From Elysia chlorotica (Eukaryota; Mollusca; Gastropoda; Plakobranchidae): a DNA stretch of 64,000 nt. The stretch covers positions 619,130 through 683,129 of the forward strand of contig RQTK01000149.1 of NCBI GenBank assembly GCA_003991915.1. The letters are read 5' to 3'. Under the pieces are notes generated by a model. The model made no database searches. It was not told the origin of the DNA and saw only the letters and a list, made by a program, of their open reading frames with translations. Positions 1-13,196 of the stretch are shown here, piece by piece. Made by a program: the position numbers and the translations under genes. Each line of letters starts with the position of its first letter. Positions within the stretch are counted from its first letter, which is position 1.

Positions 1-78
<78 letters not shown>

Positions 79-113
79 GTCTCTGTCTCTGTCTCTGTCT
101 CTGTCTGTCTCTC
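1..113. repeat. (GTCT)n then (GTCTCT)n microsatellite
   Basis: Tetranucleotide run reaching the window's left edge, changing to CTCTGT units at about position 77. The true left end is outside the window. Confidence 0.95.
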
Positions 114-249
114 CCGTGAGAGAAGGAGAAATGCGACTGCAGTTCTTGTTGTTTTTTCCGCTCACAAACAAAAGCTCAAATAGTTATTGTACCTGAGGTG
201 AGGTGAAAATCCACATCAAAAAGTCGTTACACCAGTCGGCGAGGAGAGT

Positions 250-280
<31 letters not shown>

Positions 281-370
281 CGTGGGATGAGGGGGTGGGG
301 TTGTTTTTTTGCTTAGCTATATGGAGGAAAATAAAAGAAAAGGAAATAAAGAAATACGAAGAAAAAAAGA

Positions 371-436
<66 letters not shown>

Positions 437-607
437 AGAGAGAGAGAGAAGGAGCAAGTAGGAAGGAAAGAGGAGGGAGGGGTACATAAAGAGGTGAATG
501 CCCTCGCCAAGGTTACTTACAAAGATTAAGCTTGTTATTTGAAAGTATTGACCCATGTCTTCTCATAGTAACGAACCTACAACCCCCTCCCCCACCCCCC
601 ACCCACG
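114..607. repeat. Low-complexity stretch with (GT)n and (GA)n
   Basis: Holds (GT)n at about 247-283 and (GA)n at 374-450 between unique purine-rich sequence. No gene seen; the ORFs here are the repeats themselves. Confidence 0.8.
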
Positions 608-872
608 GGCGAACAGGCTCATGTGGTAGAGCGTTGGTCTTCAGATCAGGAGGTCCGTGGATCTAATCCCACGATCGGCAGATTTATTTGTCCGATATTC
701 GTCCCCTGTAACTGGTTGGGTCGGTGTCAGTATAATGTGACCGGCTGAGACAGGAGTCATGGTATCCCCGCCCTGTCTCGTGTGTGGCAGCACATAAAAT
801 TGTCAGACGTAAGTCTTGGGGCCCGTCGCCGTATAGGAGTCCCTAGAGGAACCTAGGAGACGTTAAACTCTA
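608..872 (+). mobile_element. SINE copy, head B, alternative tail
   Basis: The tRNA-like head has a D-arm region GTGGTAGAGCG and a box-B-like GTGGATCTAATCCC. The shared body follows (GGTTGGGTCGGTGTCAG, then TGTGTGGCAGCACATAAAA). The 3' end differs from most copies: after CCCGTCGCC it reads CTAGAGGAACCTAGGAGACG instead of the usual CACAATATAGCC text. The minus-strand copy at 9490-9655 shares this tail. Confidence 0.85.
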
Positions 873-1080
873 TAGAGAACCCTTTCCCCCTCAGAGCTCC
901 TCTCTTTTACTGCTTATCTAGTTCGCTCTCTTACTTTCTCTCTACATCCGTTGACTTATTAATATGTACATAAAAGAAAGTATAACTGTTTTGGTCAGTT
1001 GCGTTAATTATTTATTCTTTGATATTTTCGTTCAGAGGCCCCTTTATTCTATTTCCATTACTTTTTATTTCTTCATTCAT

Positions 1081-1083
1081 CTC

Positions 1084-1146
<63 letters not shown>
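1081..1146. repeat. (CT)n microsatellite
   Basis: Near-pure CT dinucleotide run. Confidence 0.95.
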
Positions 1147-1150
<4 letters not shown>

Positions 1151-1903
1151 CTTATTTTGTTTTGAGTCCCTCTCTTTTTTGTACGTTCTCCTCTCTGTGA
1201 AGTTTACAAAAATAATACAAAGCTTAATTTGAATCTTAGCTTAACGCATGCAAATCTATTTATAGGAAATATATAGACCCAAAAACTATTGAACATTTTA
1301 AGGGACTTACAACAAACTGAAAAGACCAAATAAAGCTTTTCATTGTTAATAGATTGGGTGCAATTTAATATAAAGTTGTAATTTTCGTGGCATTGCAAGT
1401 CTGATTTCGTAGGCCTTTATAGTTGAAATTAAATTGTTGTGGTTGTTTATTCTGTTTTCCTCGAAAATATACCACCTTCCGTGGCATAAATTTTACCTCA
1501 CTATTTTTTTAGCGTGAATAAAACTAAAAGTATACTTTTTTTGTGTTCGTTAAGAGCCTGTACCATACCTTACGTAAGTAATATATAAAATTATATATAA
1601 ACCCGAAATAGTTATACTGCAAGCTGCAGATTTAATACTCTCTTTCCAAAAACCCATGAAGCTTAGCTCAGCAATACGTTGTATAATGCAAGAAAGGCTA
1701 TTATTTAGGCCTAGATCTATACGTTACGGACGCAGAGCAATTGAATCCATAAGAAGATTAGACTATTTATTATGTATACGTCTTTACACGAAATAAGAAA
1801 AAGAGGATCAAATATGGGGCGCTGAGAGGCAATAGAGAGGTAGTAAGGTAGGTTGGGTAAGGATAACAGGAGAGAGAGAAAGAAAGAAAGGTAGAGGGCG
1901 AAA
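1147..1903. other. AT-rich unique sequence, no gene seen
   Basis: No convincing ORF, repeat or RNA gene. Confidence 0.6.
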
Positions 1904-1952
1904 GTTGTAGTTGTAGTTTAGTTGGTTTAATGTCCAACGTCAGCACTATAAT
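1904..1952 (-). mobile_element. SINE 3'-end fragment
   Basis: Reverse complement of the SINE terminus (TTAGTTGGTTTAATGTCCAA, then GTCAGCACTATA), cut off after about 50 bp. Confidence 0.7.
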
Positions 1953-2077
1953 AAAAAATATCGATGAGGAAGCTATGAGGAGAAAGGAAGAAAAGAAATT
2001 TAAAATAAGTATTTGATTAGATACAATAGAAGAAAGAGTTGGAGAGAGTGAGAGATGAAGAGAGAAAGTGAGAGAAA

Positions 2078-2080
<3 letters not shown>

Positions 2081-2136
<56 letters not shown>

Positions 2137-2276
2137 TGACAAAAGCACATCCACAAATACACAGACACCGATAAACCAACAGACGCAGACAAACAGACTG
2201 ATAGACAGACACATAAAAATATATGACAAACACAGGTGGTCATGAAGGCAATTAGATAGGGATGGGAAAATGAGAA

Positions 2277-2351
<75 letters not shown>
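2081..2351. repeat. Two (GA)n runs with CAGACA-rich spacer
   Basis: GA runs at 2081-2134 and 2281-2351, separated by about 145 bp containing ACAGAC-type units. A further GA/GT run lies at 2385-2410. Confidence 0.9.
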
Positions 2352-2926
<575 letters not shown>

Positions 2927-3343
2927 AACACCGTGTAGCGAAATATGTCCATAATACCATAGTATTACGATATAGATTGAAGAAAAATAGAAGTAAGAAA
3001 GGCGTGTACATAGAAACATAATTCCCAGTACTATGCTATTGACTCGAGAGTTTCGTGCTGCCAAACAATAATTATCGCCCTCATCAAATGACAATAGCCA
3101 ATGACCATCAAAGATGTTTGCATTTGAGAGCAATGGGGAAAGATGATCATTCCCTTTGTCTACTGCCACTTTAACAAGAACAACAAAACAGACTCAGTAC
3201 TCTTTATTATTACTTTCGATTGACATAATCATGTATTTATTTCATCAAACACTATTGACGTTCCATTTTGTCGATTACAGTACTTATAGACTTATCGATA
3301 TAACCTATATAAGGCTAACGTTGAACGTTAAGCTTAAAGACTT

Positions 3344-3451
3344 GAATGCTGTAGGTAATACAATTTCACTAAGTCTTTTGGACTTATTCAACTTTCAGAA
3401 TGCTGTAGGTAATACAATTTCGCTAAGTCTTTTGGACTTATTCAACTTTCT
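3344..3451. repeat. 54-bp tandem duplication (two copies)
   Basis: GAATGCTGTAGGTAATACAA and the following 34 bp occur at 3344-3397 and again at 3398-3451 with one visible difference (CACTAAG/CGCTAAG). The unit is 18 codons long, so the ORF across it shows a repeated 18-residue block; I do not take that as a gene. Confidence 0.9.
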
Positions 3452-3855
3452 TGGAAAACGTGAGTTCTGTTCGAGAAGCAAAATAACCTCAAAATCTCCA
3501 TCGCGTTATTTCGCAGTAAAGCAATAGGTTATTTTCCGTTTGAGGGTTCTTTTCACAACTAGAATACTTCACGTGTCTGCGGCCGTATCTAGAGGTAGTG
3601 GGTTCAACAGTGCTATTCCTTTAACATTTTCCCATCACCCCCACACACATGTTGTGCAGGTTGATACGCTCTCGTTCTAGCACTTTTTTGTATTGATCTG
3701 CACACGTTTCTGTTCAAAAAATAAATAATCATTTACATCAATTTTTGGGGGGAATTTCCCCCAAAAAGTGTGCACACAAGCATTAGGCCTAAACCCATGT
3801 TTGTGAAAAAAATTAAACTCACAAAGCTGCCTTTAGTTGGGGCCTATGTCTAGAC

Positions 3856-3960
3856 TTAAGTTGAGTTGGTTTAACGTCCAACGTCAGAACTATATAGGCT
3901 AAACTGTAGACGGGCCCCAAAACTGACGCTTGACAACAGTGTATGCTGACACAAACGTAA
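3856..3960 (-). mobile_element. SINE 3' fragment abutting the minisatellite
   Basis: Reverse-complement SINE end and body (GAGTTGGTTTAACGTCCAAC, ACGGGCCCCAAAACTGACG), ending where the 33-bp repeat begins. Confidence 0.8.
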
Positions 3961-3964
3961 GTGT

Positions 3965-4945
3965 ATCTAAATAGTCTTACCTCTAGAGGAACCATGTATC
4001 AAGGAGTCTTACCTCTAAAGAAACCATGTATCTAAGGAGTCTTACCTCTAGAGGAACTATGTATCTAAGGAGTCTTACTTCTAGAGGTACCATGTATCTA
4101 AGGAGTCTTACCTCTAGAGGGACCATGTATCTAAGGAGTCTTACCTCTAGAGGAACCATGTATTTAAGGAGTCTTATCTCTAGAGGAACCATGTATCTAA
4201 GGAGTCTTACCTCTAGAGGGACCATGTATCTAAGGAGTCTTACCTCTAGAGGGACCATGTATCTAAGGAGTCTTACCTCTAGAGGAACAATGTATCTAAG
4301 GAGCCTTACCTCTAGAGGAACCATGTATCTAAGGAGTCTTACCTCTAAAGAAACCATGTATCTAAGGAGTCTTACCTCTAGAGGAACCATGTTTCTAAGG
4401 AGTCTTACCTCTAGAGGAACCATGTATCTAAGGAGTCTTACCTCTAGAGGAACTATGTATGTAAGGAGTCTTACCTCTAGAGGAACCGTGTATCTAAGGA
4501 GTCTTACCTCTAGAGGAACCATGTATCAAGGAGTCTTACCTCTAAAGAAACCATGTATCTAAGGAGTCTTACCTCTAGAGGAACTATGTATCAAGGAGTC
4601 TTACCTCTAGAGGAACCATGTATCTAAGGAGTCTTACCTCTAGAGGACCCATGTATCTAAGGAGTCTTACCTCTAGAGGAACCATGTATATAAAGAGTCT
4701 TACCTCTAGAGGAACTATGTATCTAAGGAGTCTTACCTCTAGAGGACCCATGTATCTAAGGAGTCTTACCTCTAGAGGGTCCATGTATGAAGGAATCTTA
4801 CCTCTAGAGGAAACCATGTATGTAAGGAGTCTTACCTCTAGAGGAACCACGTATCTAAGGCGTCTTACCTCTAGAAGAACCATGTATGTAAGGAGTCTTA
4901 CCTCTAGAGGAACCATGTATCTAAGGAGTCTTACCTCTAGAGGAA
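3965..4945. repeat. 33-bp minisatellite, about 30 units
   Basis: The unit reads ATGTATCTAAGGAGTCTTAC followed by CTCTAGAGGAACC, repeated with scattered substitutions; a few units are 32 bp (ATGTATCAAGG). Each unit carries the 10-bp palindrome CCTCTAGAGG. Because 33 is a multiple of three and no unit has a stop in one frame of each strand, long ORFs appear on both strands (MYLRSLTSRGT and MVPLEVRLLRY). These are repeat artefacts unless transcripts prove otherwise. A 25-bp relative of the unit occurs in the alternative SINE tail at 832-856. Confidence 0.97.
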
Positions 4946-6228
4946 AAGACTCTCCACCAGGCTGTTCTCTTCCAGGGAATTCAGGGAAGACCTAGGGCTG
5001 ACGGAGGCTGTGCTTCCAAGGCTGCTAACACTATTCTCTGAAGACAGAGACATGGCGTCTTTGAAATATTGGACGCACTGCGTCATACCATCACATTGTT
5101 GAACTGTGGAGGGAAATGATTGGACAATGTATAGACTTGAAGGTTATGCTTAAAATATCGATATGAGTGTGGAGGTGGTATGTGTTGTTTTTTTAAGGAG
5201 AGAAGAATAAGAAGAACAGGGAGGGGGTGTAGAAAAATGAGGAACAAGATGAAGGAGATGAACAATAACAACAACAGAAATAATAAGGAGGAGGTGATGG
5301 CATAAGAGGATAATAAGGAAAAAAGGGGATGTGGAAAAAGGATACTGAAAATGATGTTAGATAGGAAGAGAAGGAGGATACTGGGGATATAATTCTAGGG
5401 TTTGAATTTTTTGTCAATTTTTTGTTTATACTTAAAGGAGCTGTGTCGCTATCTAATCCAATTATCCCACGAGATGTCGCAGCCTATCACTGAAAAAAAG
5501 TAATTATCATAATAAGGTTTTCCTATGCACGCTTGTCATAGAAATCCCACTTAATTTTTTTGCCTGATATAAAGTCCAAGAAAACGAAAAAACGACAACC
5601 TTTGTTAAACGATTCAATCTAATGTTCACGATACAAACCAAAGTCAGAACGCTTTGAACTCATGAAAGTAATTATATAAATTATTATCACAGATGCTACC
5701 ATTTTGTGCATTATTTTCGACGGTGTCTCTAACCGTGTTACTTGCATTGTCACAATCTATCAATCACAGATGCTACCATTTTATGCATTATTTTCTTGGT
5801 GTCTCTAACCGTGTAACTTAACAAACGTTATGCGCTGTCACAACCTATCCTGACTCAGTGCAAGTAAGTCTTAAATTAAAACCAATATATATGTGTGACA
5901 CTTATAATTAATATAATGAAAAAATGTATAATATTTATGACCTGATGTCAGGTACAACTGATTCGATTTATATATAAAGCGTACGAGTCGCATATATACA
6001 TGTATAGAAACCTTTTTATCTGTCAGTTAAAACAGATATTTGTAGAAATTTTATTTCTAAACCCTGTTATTTCTAGGCCTAGAAACTTATTAGTGGCAAG
6101 TTAATTCATAATTATTAAGTAAGAGTTGATCTTTTTTTTTAACCTGTTATATTATACCACATTAACTTTGGCACACTTTACTCTTACAAAGCGACATGGC
6201 TAGTTAAATCTACGTACAGCTCGTCTGG
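4946..6228. other. Unique sequence with a small duplicated motif
   Basis: No gene seen. CACAGATGCTACCATTTT and the text after it occur twice (about 5690-5745 and 5764-5815), an old duplication of some 70 bp. Purine-rich at 5190-5350. Confidence 0.5.
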
Positions 6229-6410
6229 TTCTTGTTTAGCAAGTGGTAGAGCGTTGGTCCTCCAAACGGGGGAGATCCTCGCTTCGGAACAAACTGTCGT
6301 TCAAAAAAGTATTGGCCGATTTCGTCCCCAGTACTGGTATTGCTGAGTGGCAGCACGTTAAAATGCCAGACACAAGTCTTGGGACCCGTCCACATTATAG
6401 CCTTGGAAGT
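6229..6410 (+). mobile_element. SINE copy, head B, internally deleted
   Basis: Head with AAGTGGTAGAGCGTTGGTCC, then GGCCGATTTCGTCCCCAGTA, then directly TGAGTGGCAGCACGTTAAAA: the central part is missing. The tail ends at CATTATAGCC. Confidence 0.75.
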
Positions 6411-6506
6411 TAAGAAACTACTGAAGCTTGTTTAGGGAAAGTGTCTGCTATAATTTCTAATAGAAGTAACAAAAATAGTATACTTGTTAACAAGGTAACT
6501 GGTTGG

Positions 6507-6565
6507 CCTACCTACCTACCTACCTACCTACCTACCTACCTACCTACCTACCTACCTACCTACCT
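6507..6565. repeat. (CCTA)n microsatellite
   Basis: About 14 CCTA units, followed by degenerate units to about 6640. Confidence 0.95.
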
Positions 6566-6640
6566 CTGTCTACCTCCCTACCTACAGAGTACTATACCTA
6601 CAACTACCTATCTATATACCTACCTACCTACCTGCAACTA

Positions 6641-7071
6641 CGGTCGATAGGAGGTTCTAGAACTTATAATACTGCAGTTTTTGGTAGGGTTGTTTGTGTG
6701 TGTGTGGGGGGGGGGTTCGTTTTTATTGTTTTTCCATTTTGTTGTTTCTTTGTTATTGTTTTGTTTTCTTAGCTTGAAAGACACCAGTGTGGCACTATAA
6801 TTCAGTATTATTTATTATACCGTCGTAAGACTATTAATATCCAAAGCAAAACGTTTTGGGAAACATAGATTTTTTTAAAACTGTGTCAAGTTTTGCACAA
6901 CTTGGTTTAAAATGCAAATATCTATCAGTTTGCCCACATAGTGAGTGATGATTTTATCGACTTAGCTGGCAATCAACAAAGGAAAAGGACAAAGAGCTTG
7001 ACTAGAAGTCAATATTTGCTATTTTGGGGGCATTGACTTCTTCACAGCTAGAAGAAGAATAACCGAGAGAT
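6641..7071. other. Unique AT-rich sequence, no gene seen
   Basis: A short GT/G-rich patch at 6692-6716. Nothing else recognised. Confidence 0.5.
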
Positions 7072-7127
7072 AAAGATAGATAGATAGATAGATAGACAGA
7101 GAGAAAGAGATAGAAAGAGAGATAAAA

Positions 7128-7162
<35 letters not shown>

Positions 7163-7258
7163 AAGAGATAGAAAGAGAGATAAAGAGAGAGAGCGTTTGG
7201 GTGGTTAACGTCCAACTTCAGCAATGTCTAGGCTATTTTGCGGAGAAAGAGAGAAAAT

Positions 7259-7310
<52 letters not shown>
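7072..7310. repeat. GA/GATA-rich region with embedded SINE end
   Basis: Imperfect (GATA) then (GA) runs, interrupted at about 7196-7240 by a minus-strand SINE terminus (GGTGGTTAACGTCCAACTTC). Confidence 0.85.
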
Positions 7311-7311
<1 letters not shown>

Positions 7312-7550
7312 TCATAGAGAGAATACAAGTGGGCAGTATACAGAGTAAGAAGGAAGAAAAGGGTGTGACACATTTGGCAAGCAGAGTATCAATTTCGAGG
7401 AGTTAATTTGACATTAAAGTCAACCTCTGTCTTATGAATTTTTGTGTGAGTTTTAAATTTATCCTGGAGAAAATAAAAATTAGTTTGCTAATAATTATGT
7501 TGATGACTGTTTTACTTCAACCGTCTTACAGAAAAATATATCGTGTTGAA

Positions 7551-7797
7551 TTGTTTTGGTTGCTTAACGTCCAACCTCAAAACTATAAAGGCTATATTGT
7601 GGAAGGTCCTCAAGATTTATCTCTGGTCATTTTTATCCTAACACGAGACAGGGCGGGGACCTGTAATCCTATCTTAGCTGCTCACATTAAACTGACACTG
7701 ACGCGAAATCGGAAAGTTTTGACCTATTATGGAATTCGAACGGCGGACCTTCGGATCTGCAGACCAACGCGCTACCAATTGAGTCAGTTCCTCCCCA
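7551..7797 (-). mobile_element. SINE copy, head B
   Basis: A near full-length reverse-strand copy. Its head, read on the minus strand, has AATTGGTAGCGCGTTGGTC and GCCGTTCGAATTCC, a well-preserved tRNA-like box A/box B pair. The tail is the common type (TGTCTCGTGT, TATAGCCTTTATAG). Confidence 0.85.
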
Positions 7798-8920
7798 AAG
7801 AAAACTAGGTAACTAAATCCTATTTTCCAGCTTTCGGAAACATAGCATGCATTTTGACAACCATCACCTTAGTTACTCTGACTCCAATAATATTCCCACA
7901 ATGGCTATGAATAGCGGAGATTTCTAGATGAAACCAAGCCTTTTAGTTAACAAAGAGGGCCGATCAAAAGCTGAAAGAGCATAAGGGCTTAGGAAGGTCT
8001 CTGTTTCTTTTGGACAAGTATTAATCCTAGCAAATCTTTTCCCTCTGAAGTGTCATTCTTCGAGCCCTTTTGTTACGCTCAGCTTCAGCTTCGAGGTTAA
8101 AAAGCCAAAAGAATGGATGAAAGGGACCAGTTTAGAAGAAAGTGTAACAGTGACTTTAAAATTTGGCTTTCTGCCAATAAAAATGTTGCATGCTAAATGA
8201 TAGGACTACAAAGAAGGCCAAATCGGTTTATTTTTAAATACTACTAGGATAGGGAAGGGGGTGTTTATTTCTTGATTGTTGATTTTTTGTTTTGTTGTTT
8301 AATTGGTTTGGTTTTTGTTTTGGTTTTGGTTTTTTGTGCTTAATGGTTGTGGCTTAGGTTAGATCTAAGCTGATCATTCTTATTAATTAAATATCCCTTG
8401 TAAAAAACAGCAACCTTTGGTTGAATCAACTCAAAGGTAAATCAATATTTAGTCATAATCATTATAACTATGAACAAAAGCGTATAATTCTTTTGTGCAG
8501 CAATTTTTTATTGAAAACGTTTCTTTGTGCACGAAATTGCGAAGAAAATAATAAAATTATCTTTTATGGCACAAGAATAAAGCTCTTTAAATGAGCCACA
8601 TTCTCGAATAATAGAAAAGCAATGGGTATTTTTATGACTTATTAGTTATCGTAGAGTCTTTTTATTTTATTTTTAAAATATGGTATGAATCATCGAGGGT
8701 TGTTTTTCTTTATTTTAATCTTATTTTTGTTCTTTTTTTCCAGAGACTCATTTCCTTAAAAGATCAGTTTAAACAGAATGATCAAAAAATTTAATTGCAT
8801 TCTGTTTTTAATGATTTTACGCTACGTAAATCTCCTTGAAACTATATTCCTAACAGCTCAAGGGTGTTGTTGAATCAATACTAATTTTTGAATTAGGGAA
8901 CTGAGTAATTTCTTCGCAAA
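7798..8920. other. Unique AT-rich sequence, no gene seen
   Basis: Several T-rich and GTTTT-rich patches (8270-8340). No coding pattern, RNA gene or repeat recognised. Confidence 0.5.
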
Positions 8921-9154
8921 CACTGTAGCCATCAGCTTCCGATGCAGGAGGTCTGTGGTTCGAGCACTGGCAATTTCGCCCCCTGGTGGTTGGGTCGGTG
9001 CCAGTTTAATATGAACAGCTGAGAAAAAGTCATGGTATCCATGCCCTGTTTCGTGTGTGGCAGCACATGAAATTATCAGACGAAAGTCTGAGGGCTCGTT
9101 CACAATATAGCCTATATAGCGCTGGTGTTGGACGTTAAACCAGCTCAACTCAAC
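8921..9154 (+). mobile_element. SINE copy, head A
   Basis: Head fragment with CATCAGCTTCCGATGC and GGTTCGAGCACTGGC, then TTTCGCCCCCTGGTGGTTGG and the common tail, ending GTTAAACCAGCTCAACTCAA, the usual CAACT-type terminus. Confidence 0.85.
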
Positions 9155-9270
9155 GGATCTGTGAGATTCGTATCAATACAAAGTCCGGTACCCTCTTAAT
9201 GCTTCGATTCGATAAACTTCCCAAAGAGTCTTTTAGGCATTTATGTGTGTCAGAGAAGCTCTCTCGTAGA

Positions 9271-9655
9271 AACCATGATCGTACAAAATTTACTTGTCCG
9301 ATTTTGCCCCTTGTTGGTTCGGTCGGTGGCAGTATGATGTGACCAGCTGTGACAGAAGTCATTGTATCCACGTACTGTCTCTGTGTGGCAGTGTTTAAAA
9401 ATTGCCACACATCACTTATTATACTTGTCACGCGATATAGTCTTGCTTCTGAGGTTAGGCGTTAAGGAACCAAATCACTCGCTCTCCTAGATTAGCGTCT
9501 TCTAGGTTCCCTTAGGGGCCATTTACGGCGACGGGTCTTAAGACTAACGTATGACAATTTAAAGAGCTGCCAGACAGGGACAGAGCGGAAATACCACGAT
9601 TCTGTCTCAGCCGGCACCATAATACTTACACCGAACCAACGTGTAAGGAACAAAT
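9271..9655. mobile_element. Two decayed SINE copies in opposite orientation
   Basis: 9271-9472 is a plus-strand body and tail lacking its head. 9490-9655 is a minus-strand copy whose end (AGGTTCCCTTAGGGGCC, then GGCGACGGG) is the alternative tail also seen at 608-872. Confidence 0.7.
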
Positions 9656-9887
9656 ACTGATTGTGAGATTGAGGCAAGTTTCGAAAGTAAAGAAGAGCTC
9701 TATCACTTAAAAAAACGTACACCCCATGTCATTTAAAATGAAGCACCTCAGCTTTTATCACACTATTAATTAATCTAACATACATATTTCAGCCAATGAA
9801 AATTATTTACCATATCATCTGTATGCCTGTTGGTAACTGGACAATACAACAAAATGAGAAAAATTCTCTCTATCTCTTTATCTCTTT

Positions 9888-9918
<31 letters not shown>

Positions 9919-10016
9919 CTTTTTCTCTCTATCTCTTCCTCTCTCTCTCTGTCTCTTTCTTTTTTTATTTCTCTCTCCGTCCCCCCCCCCCCTCCCCCTC
10001 TCTCTCCTCTTCCCCT
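9656..10016. other. Unique sequence then CT-rich run into the gap
   Basis: AT-rich to 9860, then CT/CCCT low-complexity sequence directly before the N gap. No gene seen. Confidence 0.6.
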
Positions 10017-10758
10017 NNNNNNNNNNNNNNNNNNNNNNNNNNNNNNNNNNNNNNNNNNNNNNNNNNNNNNNNNNNNNNNNNNNNNNNNNNNNNNNNNNNN
10101 NNNNNNNNNNNNNNNNNNNNNNNNNNNNNNNNNNNNNNNNNNNNNNNNNNNNNNNNNNNNNNNNNNNNNNNNNNNNNNNNNNNNNNNNNNNNNNNNNNNN
10201 NNNNNNNNNNNNNNNNNNNNNNNNNNNNNNNNNNNNNNNNNNNNNNNNNNNNNNNNNNNNNNNNNNNNNNNNNNNNNNNNNNNNNNNNNNNNNNNNNNNN
10301 NNNNNNNNNNNNNNNNNNNNNNNNNNNNNNNNNNNNNNNNNNNNNNNNNNNNNNNNNNNNNNNNNNNNNNNNNNNNNNNNNNNNNNNNNNNNNNNNNNNN
10401 NNNNNNNNNNNNNNNNNNNNNNNNNNNNNNNNNNNNNNNNNNNNNNNNNNNNNNNNNNNNNNNNNNNNNNNNNNNNNNNNNNNNNNNNNNNNNNNNNNNN
10501 NNNNNNNNNNNNNNNNNNNNNNNNNNNNNNNNNNNNNNNNNNNNNNNNNNNNNNNNNNNNNNNNNNNNNNNNNNNNNNNNNNNNNNNNNNNNNNNNNNNN
10601 NNNNNNNNNNNNNNNNNNNNNNNNNNNNNNNNNNNNNNNNNNNNNNNNNNNNNNNNNNNNNNNNNNNNNNNNNNNNNNNNNNNNNNNNNNNNNNNNNNNN
10701 NNNNNNNNNNNNNNNNNNNNNNNNNNNNNNNNNNNNNNNNNNNNNNNNNNNNNNNNNN
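10017..10758. other. Assembly gap (742 N)
   Basis: Unknown bases between a CT-rich run and an (ATT)n run; microsatellite edges probably broke the assembly. The ORFs across it are meaningless. Confidence 0.99.
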
Positions 10759-12860
10759 ATTATTATTATTATTATTATAACTGAATATTCCCGAGGCGTT
10801 TGTTGTGTTCTTGTTTGAGGTTTGTTTGTTTGTTTGTTTGTAGTTTCGTTCAGATTATGCATTACATACAGTGATGTATTATGATTTTTATTTTTTGAAG
10901 TGGCAGAACCCCTACCAGTCTGCAAATGACACAAAATCATAGAATGGTATTGATTTAAAGCGTTGCTTCTTTGAAAAGAATGTCAGAAACCAAGGCGGAC
11001 TTCTTAGTTTTGCTCTATACCCAACACCCTATTATCTTATGAAACTTTTTTGGGCTTTTGCGTTGAAAAAATATCAGAATGTCGAGCATTTTGACAAAAA
11101 TTATACAATTAGATGATACTCTGCCAGACATTTGTCTCTAGTAACATGAATGTTTCTACCATGCAGTTGTATTAACCAAACGGCGACAGGAAAAACACAA
11201 AGAGGGTTAGGCAATTAAGACAAAAAGAATCAAACTTAAAAGAATTAAATACTGTTACTTAAAGTAAAAATTGTGAATAGTTTTGCATGGATCGGATTAG
11301 TTGAAAACTTCACATAAGATGCGAAAGACCACAAAGCTGAAAACCGAAGCTGAAGGGTGACCATTTTAAGATGTCTACCGTTCATCCAAATTCTAATGAA
11401 AAGAAATGTATGAATGATAAAATAAACAAAAAGGGACATCTTCGTAAGAAAATTAATATATTTTTAACTTCAAACAAAATGGGTAATATAATCAAATGTT
11501 TTCTTTTAAAACAATGTATATTATAATTTTGGATCGACTAAAATCAAACCAAACACAATGACAGTTGTGTAGAAAAGCTTGCAATTACTTTTATCAATAG
11601 AATAAAGATTATGAATTTATGCTCACAAAAAATACAAGGTATTTACTCACTAAAACTAAAAAAAATTTAGTTTAGCAACTAAGGGTTAATTAGAAAGAAT
11701 TTTTTAAGTGTTTGGCTGATTTGTTTTCTATAAGTAATGTAAAGGATAAGTTCTTCTAAGCGCAGATTTATTAAAAAGGAGAGATAAAACAAAAATACTT
11801 TGGATTAATACTTTGACAAATTAGCGATCTTTAATTTAATATTCTATAAAGTAGATTTAAACAATTTAAGGCGGGAAAGGGGGGGGGGGGGCTAAATCAG
11901 CAGTAAACGCTCTATTCAACTTACCTTAAGTTGTAACCTTGTATGGCGCACAGTTCGATTGCTTAGCTGATACTAATGCACTAAGTAACATTTAAGGTCT
12001 TTAATCGATAACTATGTTAAGTGAAACATTGGACTTGGAAAATCAATAATGGTATTTCAGGGTCAACATCTGTAGACAAAGCTAACATATCTCGACGGCA
12101 ACAATATTGTGACAGCAAACAGCTATGTACATCAAAGGTGCACCCGCCACTCCTATCTATGTTTATCAATCGCCATACGTTATCGACTTTACATCCGATG
12201 TTTGCAAACAAGGGGTAGTGAGTACAACGACGTTATAAGTTTAGACCCCGTACTAAGGGTATTTTACAATGTTAAAAACTACCTGTAGTCCAGTGTGTAA
12301 GTTTTAAATGTCGATGTACTTACAAGGATACGATTGTAAGTCAATACCCTTGTAATGATGTTGTTAAACTGAGGCGGAGAAGAAAAGGTTTTATATCTCG
12401 TCTAGTAAACAAACTGTTGATACTTTCGGCGAAATACTGATCGATAAAGGTGTAATCTAGTTCACCATCGAGTAATACTCATTGTTGTTCAGGTAACCTA
12501 AAGCAGGATGTTTATACCGAAGTTAAAGTAAAGCCCGTGAGCGATGGGTACTTAATAGTGGTTGTAACATTCATATAAAACTTCTCCGAGCAATGGGGAA
12601 AACCTGGGCTTTAAAATTCAGGCTTTAATAAAGATGTTAGGGTTTTTTTTATTGCTAGTGCTGTTGTAGTTTTGTTAACCACAATTATATACCTCCTTTT
12701 CTCAACACCATACTATTGTGTGCCGTGCCTATTTATTTATTTGTGTAGTCATCTGTTTATAATTATCTCTACTAGTTAGTTAGATTGCTAGCTATTTAAA
12801 ATGATGATGTTGAGGATGGTGATAACAATGATAATGATAACGCTGAAGATGATGATAATC
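10759..12860. other. AT-rich unique sequence, no gene seen
   Basis: Starts with a short (ATT)n. Contains poly-G at about 11880-11892. Only short ORFs without recognisable content. Confidence 0.55.
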
Positions 12861-13024
<164 letters not shown>

Positions 13025-13196
13025 AACAATAACAATGATTCAATAATATCATGGAACCACCTCGCTCCACACCCGCTGGTGGCTGTTGCACTCTTGAGTT
13101 AATTTTATTCCTTTGTGAAAGAGAATGGGCAGTGGTTCTTACGCGCTCGGTATGATAGGCGCTGTTTGATTAGTGTGTTAGTGATAAAGTCTTACC

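Noticed and set aside
615..700. tRNA genes at SINE heads (also 7720-7795 and 29790-29860)
   Set aside because: Box A/B-like segments are present, but arms are imperfect and the SINE body follows at once; these are tRNA-derived heads, not tRNA genes.
3983..4562. ORFs of about 180 aa on both strands
   Set aside because: Both are direct translations of the 33-bp minisatellite; openness on both strands follows from unit length and lack of stops.
3965..4945. CRISPR-like repeat array
   Set aside because: Units are contiguous with no unique spacers, and the DNA is eukaryotic.
9796..10940. ORFs of 316-356 aa
   Set aside because: Almost entirely N; they only bridge the assembly gap.
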